From NCBI RefSeq assembly GCF_003046625.1, contig NZ_QAAD01000029.1, forward strand, positions 1 to 39,517: 39,517 nucleotides of DNA, written 5' to 3'. The position numbers and the translations under genes were made by a program. This document shows, piece by piece, positions 24,087-32,308 of the stretch. The stretch is from Mangrovibacterium marinum. GTDB taxonomy: Bacteria > Bacteroidota > Bacteroidia > Bacteroidales > Prolixibacteraceae. The notes beneath the pieces are model-generated. The model ran no database searches. It saw only the letters and a program-made list of their open reading frames with translations, and was not told the DNA's origin. Position 1 is the stretch's first letter, and every line of letters begins with the position of its first letter.

Positions 24087-25565
24087 ATGAATAAACTCAA
24101 ACCCATCATGTTTGTTGGCACCGGCTCCGATGTGGGCAAGTCGGTGATTAACGCTGCCTTTTGCCGCATCTTCAAGCAGGACGGCTACCAGCCCGCGCCC
24201 TTTAAGGCGCAGAATATGTCGCTCAACTCCTTTGCCAGTGCCGAAGGTCTGGAGTTGGGACGGGCACAGGCGGTACAAGCCGAGGCCTGCGGCATTCCCT
24301 GCCTTAGTGCCATGAACCCGATCCTGTTGAAACCGACTAGCCACACCAAGTCGCAGGTCGTGTTGAACGGCAAACCGCTGGGCGACCAGTCGGCACAGGA
24401 ATATTTCCTGAAAACCGACCGCCAGTTTCTGTTCGACGAGGCCATGAAAGCCTGGCGCTCGCTGGATGAAAAGTATAACCCCATTGTGATGGAAGGCGCC
24501 GGGAGCATCTCCGAGGTCAACCTGTGGGATAAGGATATTACCAACATGCGCATTTCGCTGGCCACGGGTGCGCCAACCATCCTGGTGGCCGACATCGACC
24601 GCGGTGGTGTGTTTGGCAGTGTTTACGGCACCATCAAACTGTTGCCCGAGGCCGAACGGAAACTCATCAAAGGCATTCTCATCAACAAGTTCCGGGGCGA
24701 TATTGCCTTGTTTCATGATGGCCGTAAGATGCTGGAGGAGCTGACCGGTGTTCCGGTGATTGGCGTGGTTCCCTATTTCAGCGACATCCACATTGAGCAG
24801 GAAGACAGCGTGGTGATCGACTACAAGCGCGGCAGTGTGAAAGATGACGGCAAGGTGAATGTGGCGGTGGTTTTGCTGCGGCACATGAGCAACTTCACCG
24901 ACTTCAACATGCTGGAGCGCATGCCCGATGTCAACCTGTATTACTCGGCCAACCCGGCCGAGATTGCCAAGGCAGATCTGGTGTTGGTGCCGGGCTCGAA
25001 GAACACCATTTCCGACCTGATGTACCTGCGTGAACGTGGCCTGGCGAAAGCGATTCTGCAGGCTGCCGAAGCGGGCAAAGGCGTTTACGGTATCTGCGGT
25101 GGTTACCAGATTTTGGGCGAAGAAATTCGCGATCCGCACCATGTCGAAGGCGAGATTGAGGCCATTCCGGGACTCGGTTTGTTGCCGGTTGTCACAACGC
25201 TCACTAAAGACAAACGCACGGTGCAAACTGCCTTCAAATTTGCAGGTCGCGAGGAAGATTGCTCGGGCTACGAGATCCACATGGGAACAACTGACCTGAA
25301 AGGTGGCGAACCTTTATGTGCCCTGAATGACGGTGGTACCGACGGTTGCCGGGTATCGCCGAAACTGTGGGGAAGCTATCTGCACGGCATTCTCGACAAT
25401 AAAGCGGTAGTTGAAGAAATGCTGAAGGCGAACCAGCTGAAGGCTGAAGTGACCGAATTCGATTACGCCAAATTTAAAGAAGAACAGTACAATAAACTCG
25501 CCGATCATGTTCGTGCCTATGTGGATATGGATTACGTGTACTCGGTGATGCAAATAGAAGAATAA
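24087..25565 (+). CDS. cobQ: Cobyric acid synthase (glutamine-hydrolysing)
   Basis: Amidates adenosylcobyrinic acid a,c-diamide at four side-chain carboxylates using glutamine and ATP. The 492-aa protein has an N-terminal P-loop-like GTGSDVGKSV at residues 11-20 with the KAQNMSLNSF motif next, a VADIDRGGVF segment, and a C-terminal class-I-like glutaminase domain with nucleophile C337 in YGICGGYQ and H433 in SYLHGI. The frame is open to 24051, but the ATG at 24087 starts the recognisable domain. Its presence means the cell can use incomplete corrinoids as well as cobinamide. Confidence 0.97.
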   Translation: MNKLKPIMFVGTGSDVGKSVINAAFCRIFKQDGYQPAPFKAQNMSLNSFASAEGLELGRAQAVQAEACGIPCLSAMNPILLKPTSHTKSQVVLNGKPLGDQSAQEYFLKTDRQFLFDEAMKAWRSLDEKYNPIVMEGAGSISEVNLWDKDITNMRISLATGAPTILVADIDRGGVFGSVYGTIKLLPEAERKLIKGILINKFRGDIALFHDGRKMLEELTGVPVIGVVPYFSDIHIEQEDSVVIDYKRGSVKDDGKVNVAVVLLRHMSNFTDFNMLERMPDVNLYYSANPAEIAKADLVLVPGSKNTISDLMYLRERGLAKAILQAAEAGKGVYGICGGYQILGEEIRDPHHVEGEIEAIPGLGLLPVVTTLTKDKRTVQTAFKFAGREEDCSGYEIHMGTTDLKGGEPLCALNDGGTDGCRVSPKLWGSYLHGILDNKAVVEEMLKANQLKAEVTEFDYAKFKEEQYNKLADHVRAYVDMDYVYSVMQIEE

Positions 25566-25578
25566 AAAGATTGCCCAA

Positions 25579-25609
25579 TTGAGGGCTTCACTTTAAGTGA
25601 AACCCTCAA
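25579..25609 (+). promoter_or_regulatory. Hairpin between cobQ and cbiB
   Basis: TTGAGGG...CCCTCAA with an inner TTCACTT / AAGTGAA pair makes a long stem. A third copy (GTGAAGCCCTCAA) follows immediately at about 25612-25625, so two alternative stems are possible. There is no T-tract, so it is not a standard terminator. Confidence 0.5.
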
Positions 25610-25639
25610 TCAGTGAAGCCCTCAATAACAGAAAGCTCA

Positions 25640-26566
25640 ATGGAACTCCTCATACTTCCTTTACTAATTGGTTTTGCAGTGGACTGCCTGTTGGGCGATC
25701 CGCGATGGTTGCCGCACCCGATCCGCTTGTTTGGCTGGCTGATTGCCTGGTTCGAAAAGCGCTTTAACCAAGGAAATCACCGCAAATTGAAAGGTGCACT
25801 GACATCTGTCTTGTTGGTTGGCGGTACTTGGTTGTTGCTGTTTCTTTTGTTCGGATGGTTGAAGAGCTTTCCGACCATTTACCTGATGATAGCATCGGCA
25901 GGTGTCTTCTTTGGCCTGGCCAATCGAAGCTTGATTTACGAATCGTGGCTGGTGATCCGGGCCTTGCAGCGCGACGGACTGGAAGCCGGCCGCAAGCAAC
26001 TGAGCTACATTGTTGGTCGCGATACCACGAAGCTCAATGAGCAGCAAATCCGCACGGCAGTGCTCGAAACCATGGCCGAAAACCTCAGCGACGGAGTAAT
26101 CGCGCCCCTGTTTTTTTATGCTCTAGGCGGCGTTCCGGGGCTTTTCGCTTTCAAAATGGCCAGCACCCTCGACTCGATGATTGCCTACAAAAGCGAGCGC
26201 TTTAAAAGCTACGGCTGCTTTGCCGCCCGATTGGATGATTTGCTCAACCTCATTCCTGCCCGCCTGACAGCTTTGCTGATGGTTTTGGTGAGTCTGAGTT
26301 GGAGTGGCCTGACACATATTTTCCGCTACGGACATCAACATGCCAGCCCCAATGCCGGTTATCCGGAATCGGCTTTGGCCGGAATCCTGAAATGCCGCTT
26401 CGGAGGGCCGAATGTTTATCATGGGAAGATGGTCGAGAAGCCCTACATCGGCCATCATCAAAAGCAAATCACCACCCGCGATTTTTGGATGGCGGCTTAT
26501 GTGAATACCGCAACGGCTGTGGTGATGGTTGGCGGGATTGTGGCGGTGTATTTGACGTGTATTTGA
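25640..26566 (+). CDS. cbiB: Adenosylcobinamide-phosphate synthase
   Basis: Membrane enzyme (CbiB/CobD family) that attaches aminopropanol phosphate to adenosylcobyric acid. The 308-aa protein has the family N-terminus with GDPRWLPHPIRLFG, a YIVGRDTTKL segment, the ETMAENLSDGVIAPLFFY motif, a NTLDSM-like STLDSMIAYK region, and SPNAGYPESALAG near the C-terminus, all hallmarks. Several transmembrane helices are predicted. The frame is open to 25613; ATG at 25640 is the natural start. It is the last gene of the B12 block. The decarboxylase that makes aminopropanol phosphate is not in this window. Confidence 0.96.
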   Translation: MELLILPLLIGFAVDCLLGDPRWLPHPIRLFGWLIAWFEKRFNQGNHRKLKGALTSVLLVGGTWLLLFLLFGWLKSFPTIYLMIASAGVFFGLANRSLIYESWLVIRALQRDGLEAGRKQLSYIVGRDTTKLNEQQIRTAVLETMAENLSDGVIAPLFFYALGGVPGLFAFKMASTLDSMIAYKSERFKSYGCFAARLDDLLNLIPARLTALLMVLVSLSWSGLTHIFRYGHQHASPNAGYPESALAGILKCRFGGPNVYHGKMVEKPYIGHHQKQITTRDFWMAAYVNTATAVVMVGGIVAVYLTCI

Positions 26567-26572
26567 TCGTTT

Positions 26573-27367
26573 CTATTCAACTAACTTGGGATATAATCCT
26601 TGTTGAGATCTAAGAAGCTTGTAGTAAGTGAAATTCAGATTTTTGATCTCCTCGTATTTAAATAGAAGCAAATGTCCGTCTATCGGGTAGTATTTTGTGG
26701 CATTTGACTTTTTTGAACCGTCTTTTTTAATTTCACAGTCATCAGTTAATGCTCTGCGTTGAACATTTTTTAGAGTGATACTTTCTATACCTCCATCTTT
26801 ACTTAACGAATAGTCGACGAGAACTCCGTCATAAAGTATAGTAGAGCCGCCTAATTCAATAATTACATCCACAAAAACAAATTCAATATCTTCAACGGAA
26901 TCGGTCATCAAATCAAATTCAGCATCTGGAAAATCGAAAATCTCACCTTTTAATAGGTAATGCCATTCATTCTTGAATCTGAGTATTTTATATTTTCGAT
27001 CGAGTTTAAAATATCGAACGATTTTTCGAGATAGATAACCAATCGACAATGCAGCTGTATACATCGTCAGATTATAAAGGAGGATTTGAAGCGAAAAGAT
27101 CTCAATTTTTTGAACTGAATCAGGGTGTGGGGTATTGGTTAGTATGTCGAAAAATACCTTAAGATCGACTTTATAGCCGAAAATGGGAGCTGCAAAATAC
27201 CATATAGTTTGAAATATGAGAGATGGTATAATTGTAGAAATAAAAATGCTAAAGAAAGTTTCTTTAAAATATTCGTGAGAAAATTCGGCCGAGTAATAGA
27301 AACGTCGATAAAAAATGCCCGGAAGCAATAATACAAAAAGAATTATTGTCGACAGGGCAATGTTCAT
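26573..27367 (-). CDS. Hypothetical membrane protein, AT-rich unit
   Basis: A 264-aa protein with three predicted membrane segments in the first 120 residues (about 4-22, 38-60 and 92-115), then a soluble C-terminal domain of about 140 residues rich in beta-type sequence (FVFVDVIIELGG, ILYDGVLVDYSL). I do not recognise a named family. Base composition is clearly lower in G+C than the neighbouring cob genes, suggesting acquisition by transfer. Its start overlaps the stop of the upstream small gene as TAATG, so the two are translationally coupled. It converges on cbiB, with 6 bases between the two stops. Confidence 0.8.
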   Translation of the reverse strand: MNIALSTIILFVLLLPGIFYRRFYYSAEFSHEYFKETFFSIFISTIIPSLIFQTIWYFAAPIFGYKVDLKVFFDILTNTPHPDSVQKIEIFSLQILLYNLTMYTAALSIGYLSRKIVRYFKLDRKYKILRFKNEWHYLLKGEIFDFPDAEFDLMTDSVEDIEFVFVDVIIELGGSTILYDGVLVDYSLSKDGGIESITLKNVQRRALTDDCEIKKDGSKKSNATKYYPIDGHLLLFKYEEIKNLNFTYYKLLRSQQGLYPKLVE

Positions 27368-27600
27368 TATTCTGCATTAAGAATTTCTAAGGCAAGCTTG
27401 GTTTCTTCGGTAATTTCAAAAGAAGAATCTGTAGCAGAAGCAAATCTTCGTTTTCTTACAGCGTTGGCAAGTTTCTCAGAATCTTTAGAGTTTGCCAAAA
27501 TAATTTTTACTCGTTTACTTGTTAATGGGGTATCAGAGTTAAAGAAAGTAACGATTCTTTTTTTACTGATTTTTTCATGCCATTGTTGATTAGGAATCAA
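27367..27600 (-). CDS. Small basic hypothetical protein coupled to the membrane gene
   Basis: A 77-aa basic protein with no signal peptide or membrane segment. No family recognised. The only usual start is TTG at 27600; no in-frame ATG exists and an in-frame stop lies just upstream. A TACATTTG box at 27603-27610 sits immediately before the TTG, which would demand a leaderless or very short leader. The stop-start TAATG overlap with the membrane gene supports a two-gene unit. Low G+C like its partner. A toxin, antitoxin or accessory role cannot be told from sequence. Confidence 0.55.
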   Translation of the reverse strand: MIPNQQWHEKISKKRIVTFFNSDTPLTSKRVKIILANSKDSEKLANAVRKRRFASATDSSFEITEETKLALEILNAE

Positions 27601-27602
27601 TA

Positions 27603-27610
27603 CAAATGTA
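27603..27610 (-). promoter_or_regulatory. Possible -7 box for the AT-rich two-gene unit
   Basis: Minus-strand TACATTTG matches TAnnTTTG but ends only three bases before the TTG start codon at 27600. Either the transcript is leaderless, or this match is fortuitous in AT-rich DNA. Confidence 0.35.
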
Positions 27611-27696
27611 AAGATTTAAACTGAAAGTAGATATTCGATGAAATATTTTTGATTTTAGCCTCTCGGGGATGATTCTATCTCATCTCTCATCTCTCG

Positions 27697-28581
27697 TTAC
27701 TCCATCAACTTCTTTCCAACTTCAATAATCTCCCGGGCCAGTTTTTCGCTGGTGGCGTAAATCACACCACGGTGGTTCATAAAGGTTGAATCGGCACGGT
27801 TCAGGTCGAGTGGGTTGCCGTGAATGTCGCTGATCCAGGCACCGGCTTCCCGGAAAATGCAGGCACTGGCCGCGAAATCCCAAATGCTGCCACCACCTTC
27901 AATTTTCTTTGGTAAATAGAAGTAGCAGGCCGGCGCTTTTTCGAGCACCCAGCAGGCAATCAGTGCTGCTCCGCCCTGAAAGTGAGTGGTCATTCCTTGG
28001 TAGCCCAGCTTTTGGCTTACCGCTTCCATCTCGCTCAAAATGGCGTCTTTTAACGGATAAGTCAGCATGCTTTTGCCGTTCATGAAAGCCAATGGTGCAT
28101 TGGTTTGTTCTTCAACCTTCCACGGCAGGCCGCAGAAAAAGGCACCCTGGCCTTTCACCGCATAATACAGGTTGCCGCTCATGGGGTCGAAAATAACGCC
28201 GATAACCGGTTCGCCTTCTTTCGAAACCAAGGCGATAGAGGTTGAATAACCATGCTCGCGGTTGATAAAGGGCAGCGTTCCGTCGATGGGGTCGATGGCC
28301 CAGAAATAGTCTTTTTCAAAGCGTTCGTGGTTGTCGGGGCTTTCTTCGCCCAAGGTTCCCAGGTCGTAAATCTTCGTCACTTTTTTGAGCATCTTCAGAA
28401 TAAGTTCCTGTGCCATCACATCAACTTCGGTAACCACGTCCGAGGCCAGCGAGTCGCCGGTTCCTTTGTGCTTTACGGTGAGGTCTTTCGTGGTGTAGGT
28501 CGAAATTAGTCTACCGGCTTTCAGGGCTGCCGAAGTGGCTGCTTCGCGCAGCATCTGCAAATCGTGATCGGTTAATTGCAT
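27697..28581 (-). CDS. Inositol-monophosphatase family phosphatase
   Basis: A Mg-dependent phosphatase of the IMPase/CysQ superfamily, 294 aa. Metal-binding motifs are GEES (78-81), WAIDPIDGT with D97 and D100, and the C-terminal WDFAA. Substrate could be inositol phosphates, 3'-phosphoadenosine 5'-phosphate (CysQ-like) or sugar phosphates; the sequence does not decide. It lies 12 bases downstream of the phosphotransferase gene on the same strand, so the two form a likely operon. Confidence 0.88.
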   Translation of the reverse strand: MQLTDHDLQMLREAATSAALKAGRLISTYTTKDLTVKHKGTGDSLASDVVTEVDVMAQELILKMLKKVTKIYDLGTLGEESPDNHERFEKDYFWAIDPIDGTLPFINREHGYSTSIALVSKEGEPVIGVIFDPMSGNLYYAVKGQGAFFCGLPWKVEEQTNAPLAFMNGKSMLTYPLKDAILSEMEAVSQKLGYQGMTTHFQGGAALIACWVLEKAPACYFYLPKKIEGGGSIWDFAASACIFREAGAWISDIHGNPLDLNRADSTFMNHRGVIYATSEKLAREIIEVGKKLME

Positions 28582-28593
28582 GGTGGTCTATTT

Positions 28594-29571
28594 TTAATTT
28601 TTTAATTCGGCAATAACTTCGCGGCAAACACGCTCGCTGTAGCTGTTTATCTTCCAGTGGCCGGGGCTCCAACCTTTCAGGAAACGGTGAAAATCGGCCC
28701 AGGCGGTGTGGTATAAGCCCCGCCAATCGTTGTGCAAGGCTATAAAATCAATTTGCTTTTCGTGTCTGATCAGAGCCTCTTCGAGTGCTTCAAAGTAAGT
28801 ATTCAGAATCCGGCTTTCCAGTTGTTCGCAATCTTCTTCGTACAAACAACTTCCAACGAAATAGGCCACATCTTTCATGCCGCAGCCACCGCCAACATAT
28901 TGAAAGTCGACTGCTGCGACCTGCTTGCCATCGGGCGAAAAACAGAAGTTGGCCAACTTGGCATCGCCATGCACAAAGGTTTGGAAGGGTGATGCGTTCA
29001 GGCGGCCATCAATGGCCGAAGCTGCCTGTTTCAGGGCTTTGTCGTTGAGAACTTCCAGCTCGTCGGGGCGGGTTTCCAGGTGCCAGTAAGTTCCCGATTT
29101 CCACAAACCCTCGGGCTGTTGGTTCAGGAAGGTCGCATGAAAATTGGCCAGCCACCGCAGGCAAATTACCATTTCGTCCCAGTTGAGCCGGTCTTTTCGT
29201 TTGGGGAAGCCGGCCGGGTCCAGATCTTCGAGCACCAGCAAGACCTCTTCGCCTTGGCTATCCATTGCCAGGCAATACGGAATGCGGCAGTTGTCGTCGC
29301 ACAGGGCGCTGTAATGTTCGTAAAAATAGCTTTCAACCTGGTACGATTTCAACTTACGCTGGTGCGACAGGTTGCTGTTCCAGCCACGCGGGTTGCCGGC
29401 ACCATCGAGCAGGCGCACATGCTTGACCACCACCGAGGGAACTGAAGCACCAATCAGCTGATAGCGGATAATTTTTCCGTAACCACTCCACAGGTTTTGG
29501 ATGGTTTCCGGCTTGCTGACGTCCTTGGCTTGCGTTGCTTTTATGATGGTTTCGAGAAACTGTTTATTCAT
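28594..29571 (-). CDS. Aminoglycoside/choline-kinase-like phosphotransferase
   Basis: A 325-aa kinase-like protein of the APH/EcKinase (DUF1679-type) family. Visible motifs are the Brenner-type HGDAKLANF catalytic loop and the VDFQYVGGG metal-binding motif (D of DFG equivalent). The N-terminal lobe has VVVKHVRL with a candidate ATP-binding lysine. It lies just upstream of the IMPase-like gene, so small-molecule phosphorylation and dephosphorylation may be linked. Substrate unknown; this is not evidence of antibiotic resistance. Confidence 0.82.
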   Translation of the reverse strand: MNKQFLETIIKATQAKDVSKPETIQNLWSGYGKIIRYQLIGASVPSVVVKHVRLLDGAGNPRGWNSNLSHQRKLKSYQVESYFYEHYSALCDDNCRIPYCLAMDSQGEEVLLVLEDLDPAGFPKRKDRLNWDEMVICLRWLANFHATFLNQQPEGLWKSGTYWHLETRPDELEVLNDKALKQAASAIDGRLNASPFQTFVHGDAKLANFCFSPDGKQVAAVDFQYVGGGCGMKDVAYFVGSCLYEEDCEQLESRILNTYFEALEEALIRHEKQIDFIALHNDWRGLYHTAWADFHRFLKGWSPGHWKINSYSERVCREVIAELKN

Positions 29572-29750
29572 GAAAAAGAATCGTTTTGATTTCCTGGAGT
29601 GGTAAAGGTAATATTTCGATTTACCTTCCGCTTATTGGCGATCTGATGCCCCTTTCATATTTAAAACTTCTTAATGTTACGAGGCTTTAGTGCCCGCCGA
29701 AGAATAAATGCAGCGAATTGTGTTTTCTTTGTAGGGTAAATAAATGAGCA

Positions 29751-30401
29751 ATGGCCAATTTTTCACATCTTATTTTCGATTTGGACGGAACGCTGGTTGA
29801 CTCCAAGCCGGGTTTGCTGAATGCGCTGCGCTTTGTGCTTGGTGAGATGGGCCTGGATTTGCCGGCAGAGGAGCTGATTGATTCGCTGATTGGCCCGCCG
29901 GTGCAGCAGGGAATGCGGAATATCCTGGGGTTTAACGATCGGCAGGTTGAAATTAGTTCGCGCCTTTTTCGGGAATATTATGGTGAAAAAGGAATGTACG
30001 AAGGGCATGTTTATCCCGGCATTCAACTGCTGCTGGAAGCCTTGCTGGCTGACGGCGCGAAGCTTTACATTGCCACTTCGAAACAGGCCGTATTTTTGCC
30101 TGCTATTTTGCGCCATTTCGAGCTGGAGCGCTACTTCGACGATACCGAAGGTTCGGAGGGCGCCGCACTGCAAACCAAAGCCGAGTTAATCACCAATTTA
30201 ATGGATCGCAACCGCCTGGAGCCATCGCACCGCATTGCCATGATCGGCGATACAAAGTTTGATGTTGTCGGCGGAAAGGCGAATGAAATTACGACCATTG
30301 CTGTGGGCTACGGCTTTGGATTGAACGGAGATCTTCAGGAACTGGATCCGGATTATTTTGCCGAAGAAGTGGATGACCTGACCGAGATTTTGCTGGGCTA
30401 A
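29751..30401 (+). CDS. HAD-superfamily phosphatase (phosphoglycolate phosphatase-like)
   Basis: A 216-aa haloacid-dehalogenase phosphatase. Motif I is FDLDGTLVD at 9-17 with nucleophile D10, the cap domain follows, motif II lies in IATSKQ, and motif IV is the GDTKFDVVGG segment. This resembles Gph/PpaX-type enzymes. The ATG at 29751 is used; an ATG at 29744 is out of frame. It stands alone, with the 20-bp array downstream. Confidence 0.88.
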   Translation: MANFSHLIFDLDGTLVDSKPGLLNALRFVLGEMGLDLPAEELIDSLIGPPVQQGMRNILGFNDRQVEISSRLFREYYGEKGMYEGHVYPGIQLLLEALLADGAKLYIATSKQAVFLPAILRHFELERYFDDTEGSEGAALQTKAELITNLMDRNRLEPSHRIAMIGDTKFDVVGGKANEITTIAVGYGFGLNGDLQELDPDYFAEEVDDLTEILLG

Positions 30402-30490
30402 CCGATGCTTCCAGGGCGTTTGGCGCAGTCATCATTCAATTTTGATCGTTTTGGGCGAGGTTGAAACAGATGCTGCCTCGCGGAGTTTGT

Positions 30491-30800
30491 TTCCTGTGCA
30501 GTTTTGGGGTATTCAGGGCGTTTTTCGGCAGTCCTGTGTAGAAATGAGTCTTCCTGTGGAGTTTTTAGCGCTCCTGTGCGATTTTTTGATTCCCTGTGCA
30601 AAGTTTTGTGTTCCTGTGTTGTTTTTTGCTTTCCTGTGCGCTTTTTGTCAGCCCTGTGCTACAGGAGTGACAAAATGTAAGCAGGATGCGTTTTTTTTAC
30701 ACAGGACGGGAAAAAACTACGCAGGACGAGGAAAAACCATACAGGACGGGATTTGATGCCGCTGGAAAGCAAAGAATGATGCAGGAACGGCTTTTTACGC
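30491..30800. repeat. 20-bp-period array with an orientation switch
   Basis: Unit starts at 30491, 30511, 30531 and every 20 bp to 30781 are in exact phase. The left half has TTCCTGTGCNNTTTTTNNNN units. Near 30653-30665 is the 13-bp palindrome CCTGT-GCT-ACAGG, after which units become (G/A)CAGGACGNGNAAAAANNNN, the inverse motif. About 16 units in all. CCTGTG / ACAGGA and the A/T-tract are kept and other bases drift. No gene is seen. It lies between the HAD gene and repeat R1. The stretch 30801-30987 shows nothing clear. Confidence 0.85.
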
Positions 30801-30987
30801 CCAGTTTAGTGTGAAAAGTCCCAGATCTTTTCCTAAAATAGCTTGACAGATTTATACTTTATTTGGTAGGATATAAATGTTTTTCATTTACTGGTTTACA
30901 AATCTAATTAGATTCTAATTCCTGGTTGCGTTCATACTTCATTTTCTTTATCCTGTTTTTTGACGCGGTTGAAAACCGCATCGCTCC

Positions 30988-31160
30988 CCAAAAAACCTTC
31001 ATGATTCCCGGGAGTCACCAACAGGAATGAAAGGTTAGGATCTTTTCAATTATACTGTTGTCGTTGTTTTCAACAGTTGTCGGGTTGTCATCCCTCATCT
31101 AATTAAAACCAGTTATTGGCATTGCGCCTCAGTGTCTTTGCGTGGTAGACTTTCAAAAAA
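30988..31160 (+). repeat. Dispersed repeat R1 copy 2
   Basis: Landmarks are CAAAAAACCTTCATGATTCC, TCACCAACAGGAATGAAAGG, GTTTTCAACAGTTGTCGGGT and AAAACCAGTTATTGGCATT. The copy at 38696-38862 is the same sequence inverted, and 186-267 is a partial direct copy. Here it abuts the pheS terminator. Confidence 0.75.
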
Positions 31161-31189
31161 AATGCAGGAAAGCCGAAGCAATCCTGCAT
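31155..31189 (-). terminator. Intrinsic terminator of pheS
   Basis: ATGCAGGA (31162-31169) pairs with TCCTGCAT (31182-31189). On the minus strand the stem is followed by at least eight T. It starts about 30 bases past the pheS stop. Confidence 0.8.
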
Positions 31190-31220
31190 GATATCGTGGT
31201 AACGGATGATGTCGTTGTTG

Positions 31221-32240
31221 TTAGATGGTCGATTCGAACTGGCGCAGGAAGCGAACATCGTTTTCGAAGAAATGGCGAATGTCTTTGATGCCGTATTTCA
31301 GCATGGTAATCCGTTCAATTCCCATTCCGAAGGCGAAGCCGCTGTATTTTTTCGAGTCAATTCCGCACAGCTCCAGCACATTCGGGTCAACCATGCCGCA
31401 GCCCAGAATTTCGAGCCAGCCGGTGTATTTACACACGTTGCAACCTTTACCGCCGCAAATTGAGCAGCTCACATCCATTTCGGCCGATGGCTCGGTGAAG
31501 GGGAAGTAAGAAGGGCGCAGGCGAATTTCGGTTTTTTCGCCAAACAACTCGCGCGAGAAGTACAGCAGGGTTTGTTTCAGGTCGGCAAACGATACGTTTT
31601 CGTCAACATATAAACCTTCAACTTGGTGGAAAATACAGTGCGCACGAGCCGAGATTGCTTCGTTGCGGAATACGCGTCCCGGGAAAATAGCGCGGATTGG
31701 CGGCTGTGTTTTTTCCATCACCCGAACCTGAACGCTCGAGGTGTGGGTACGCAGCAAAACGTCGGGATCTTTCTCTATGAAAAAGGTATCCTGCATATCG
31801 CGGGCCGGGTGCTCGGGCGGGAAGTTCAGGGCCGAGAACACGTGCCAGTCGTCCTCAATTTCGGGGCCCTCGGCAACGGTAAATCCCAGGCGAGCAAAAA
31901 TATCGATGATTTCGTTGCGAACGATCGAAAGCGGATGGCGTGAACCAACGCGCAAAGGCTCGGCCGGCATGGTCAGGTCGGTTTGGCCACCGGCATTTTC
32001 TGCGGCTTCAAAGCTTTCTTTCAGTTCGTTTATTTTATTGAGTGCAAATTCTTTCAGTTCGTTTATCGCTTGTCCAACAGCCTTTTTTTGGTCAGCTTCT
32101 ACGTTTTTAAAGTCGGCAAACAACTGACTGATCAAGCCTTTTTTACTGATGTATTTAATGCGAAGCTCTTCGACTTCCTGCTTCGCTGAAGCGCTAATTT
32201 GCTCAAGTTCTTCTCTTAACTCTTTAATTTTTTCTAACAT
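31221..32240 (-). CDS. pheS: Phenylalanyl-tRNA synthetase alpha subunit
   Basis: Class II synthetase alpha chain (339 aa), which with PheT charges tRNA-Phe. It has an N-terminal coiled coil (about 1-85), motif 2 with VFRNE and HCIFHQVEG, a C-x2-C-x4-C-x2-C cysteine cluster before the GWLEILGCGM segment (as in many bacterial PheS), and motif 3 FGMGIERITML. pheT is not in this window. A TATATTTG box (32266-32273) precedes it and a terminator follows, so it appears monocistronic here, unlike the pheST arrangement of enteric bacteria. Confidence 0.97.
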   Translation of the reverse strand: MLEKIKELREELEQISASAKQEVEELRIKYISKKGLISQLFADFKNVEADQKKAVGQAINELKEFALNKINELKESFEAAENAGGQTDLTMPAEPLRVGSRHPLSIVRNEIIDIFARLGFTVAEGPEIEDDWHVFSALNFPPEHPARDMQDTFFIEKDPDVLLRTHTSSVQVRVMEKTQPPIRAIFPGRVFRNEAISARAHCIFHQVEGLYVDENVSFADLKQTLLYFSRELFGEKTEIRLRPSYFPFTEPSAEMDVSCSICGGKGCNVCKYTGWLEILGCGMVDPNVLELCGIDSKKYSGFAFGMGIERITMLKYGIKDIRHFFENDVRFLRQFESTI

Positions 32241-32265
32241 CTTCGTATGCTGTTGAATGAAGGCG

Positions 32266-32273
32266 CAAATATA
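32266..32273 (-). promoter_or_regulatory. -7 box for pheS
   Basis: Minus-strand TATATTTG, 26 bases before the pheS ATG. Confidence 0.6.
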
Positions 32274-32308
32274 ATTATTGAAGTTCGAATAATTAAACGA
32301 TTGCCTGG

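Noticed and set aside
28594-29571. Antibiotic-resistance kinase
   Set aside because: Only the general kinase-like fold motifs are visible; the neighbour is an inositol-phosphatase-like enzyme and nothing indicates drug modification.
30491-30800. Possible CRISPR array or coding repeat protein
   Set aside because: The 20-bp period is not a multiple of three, the motif flips orientation and no open frame persists. No cas genes.
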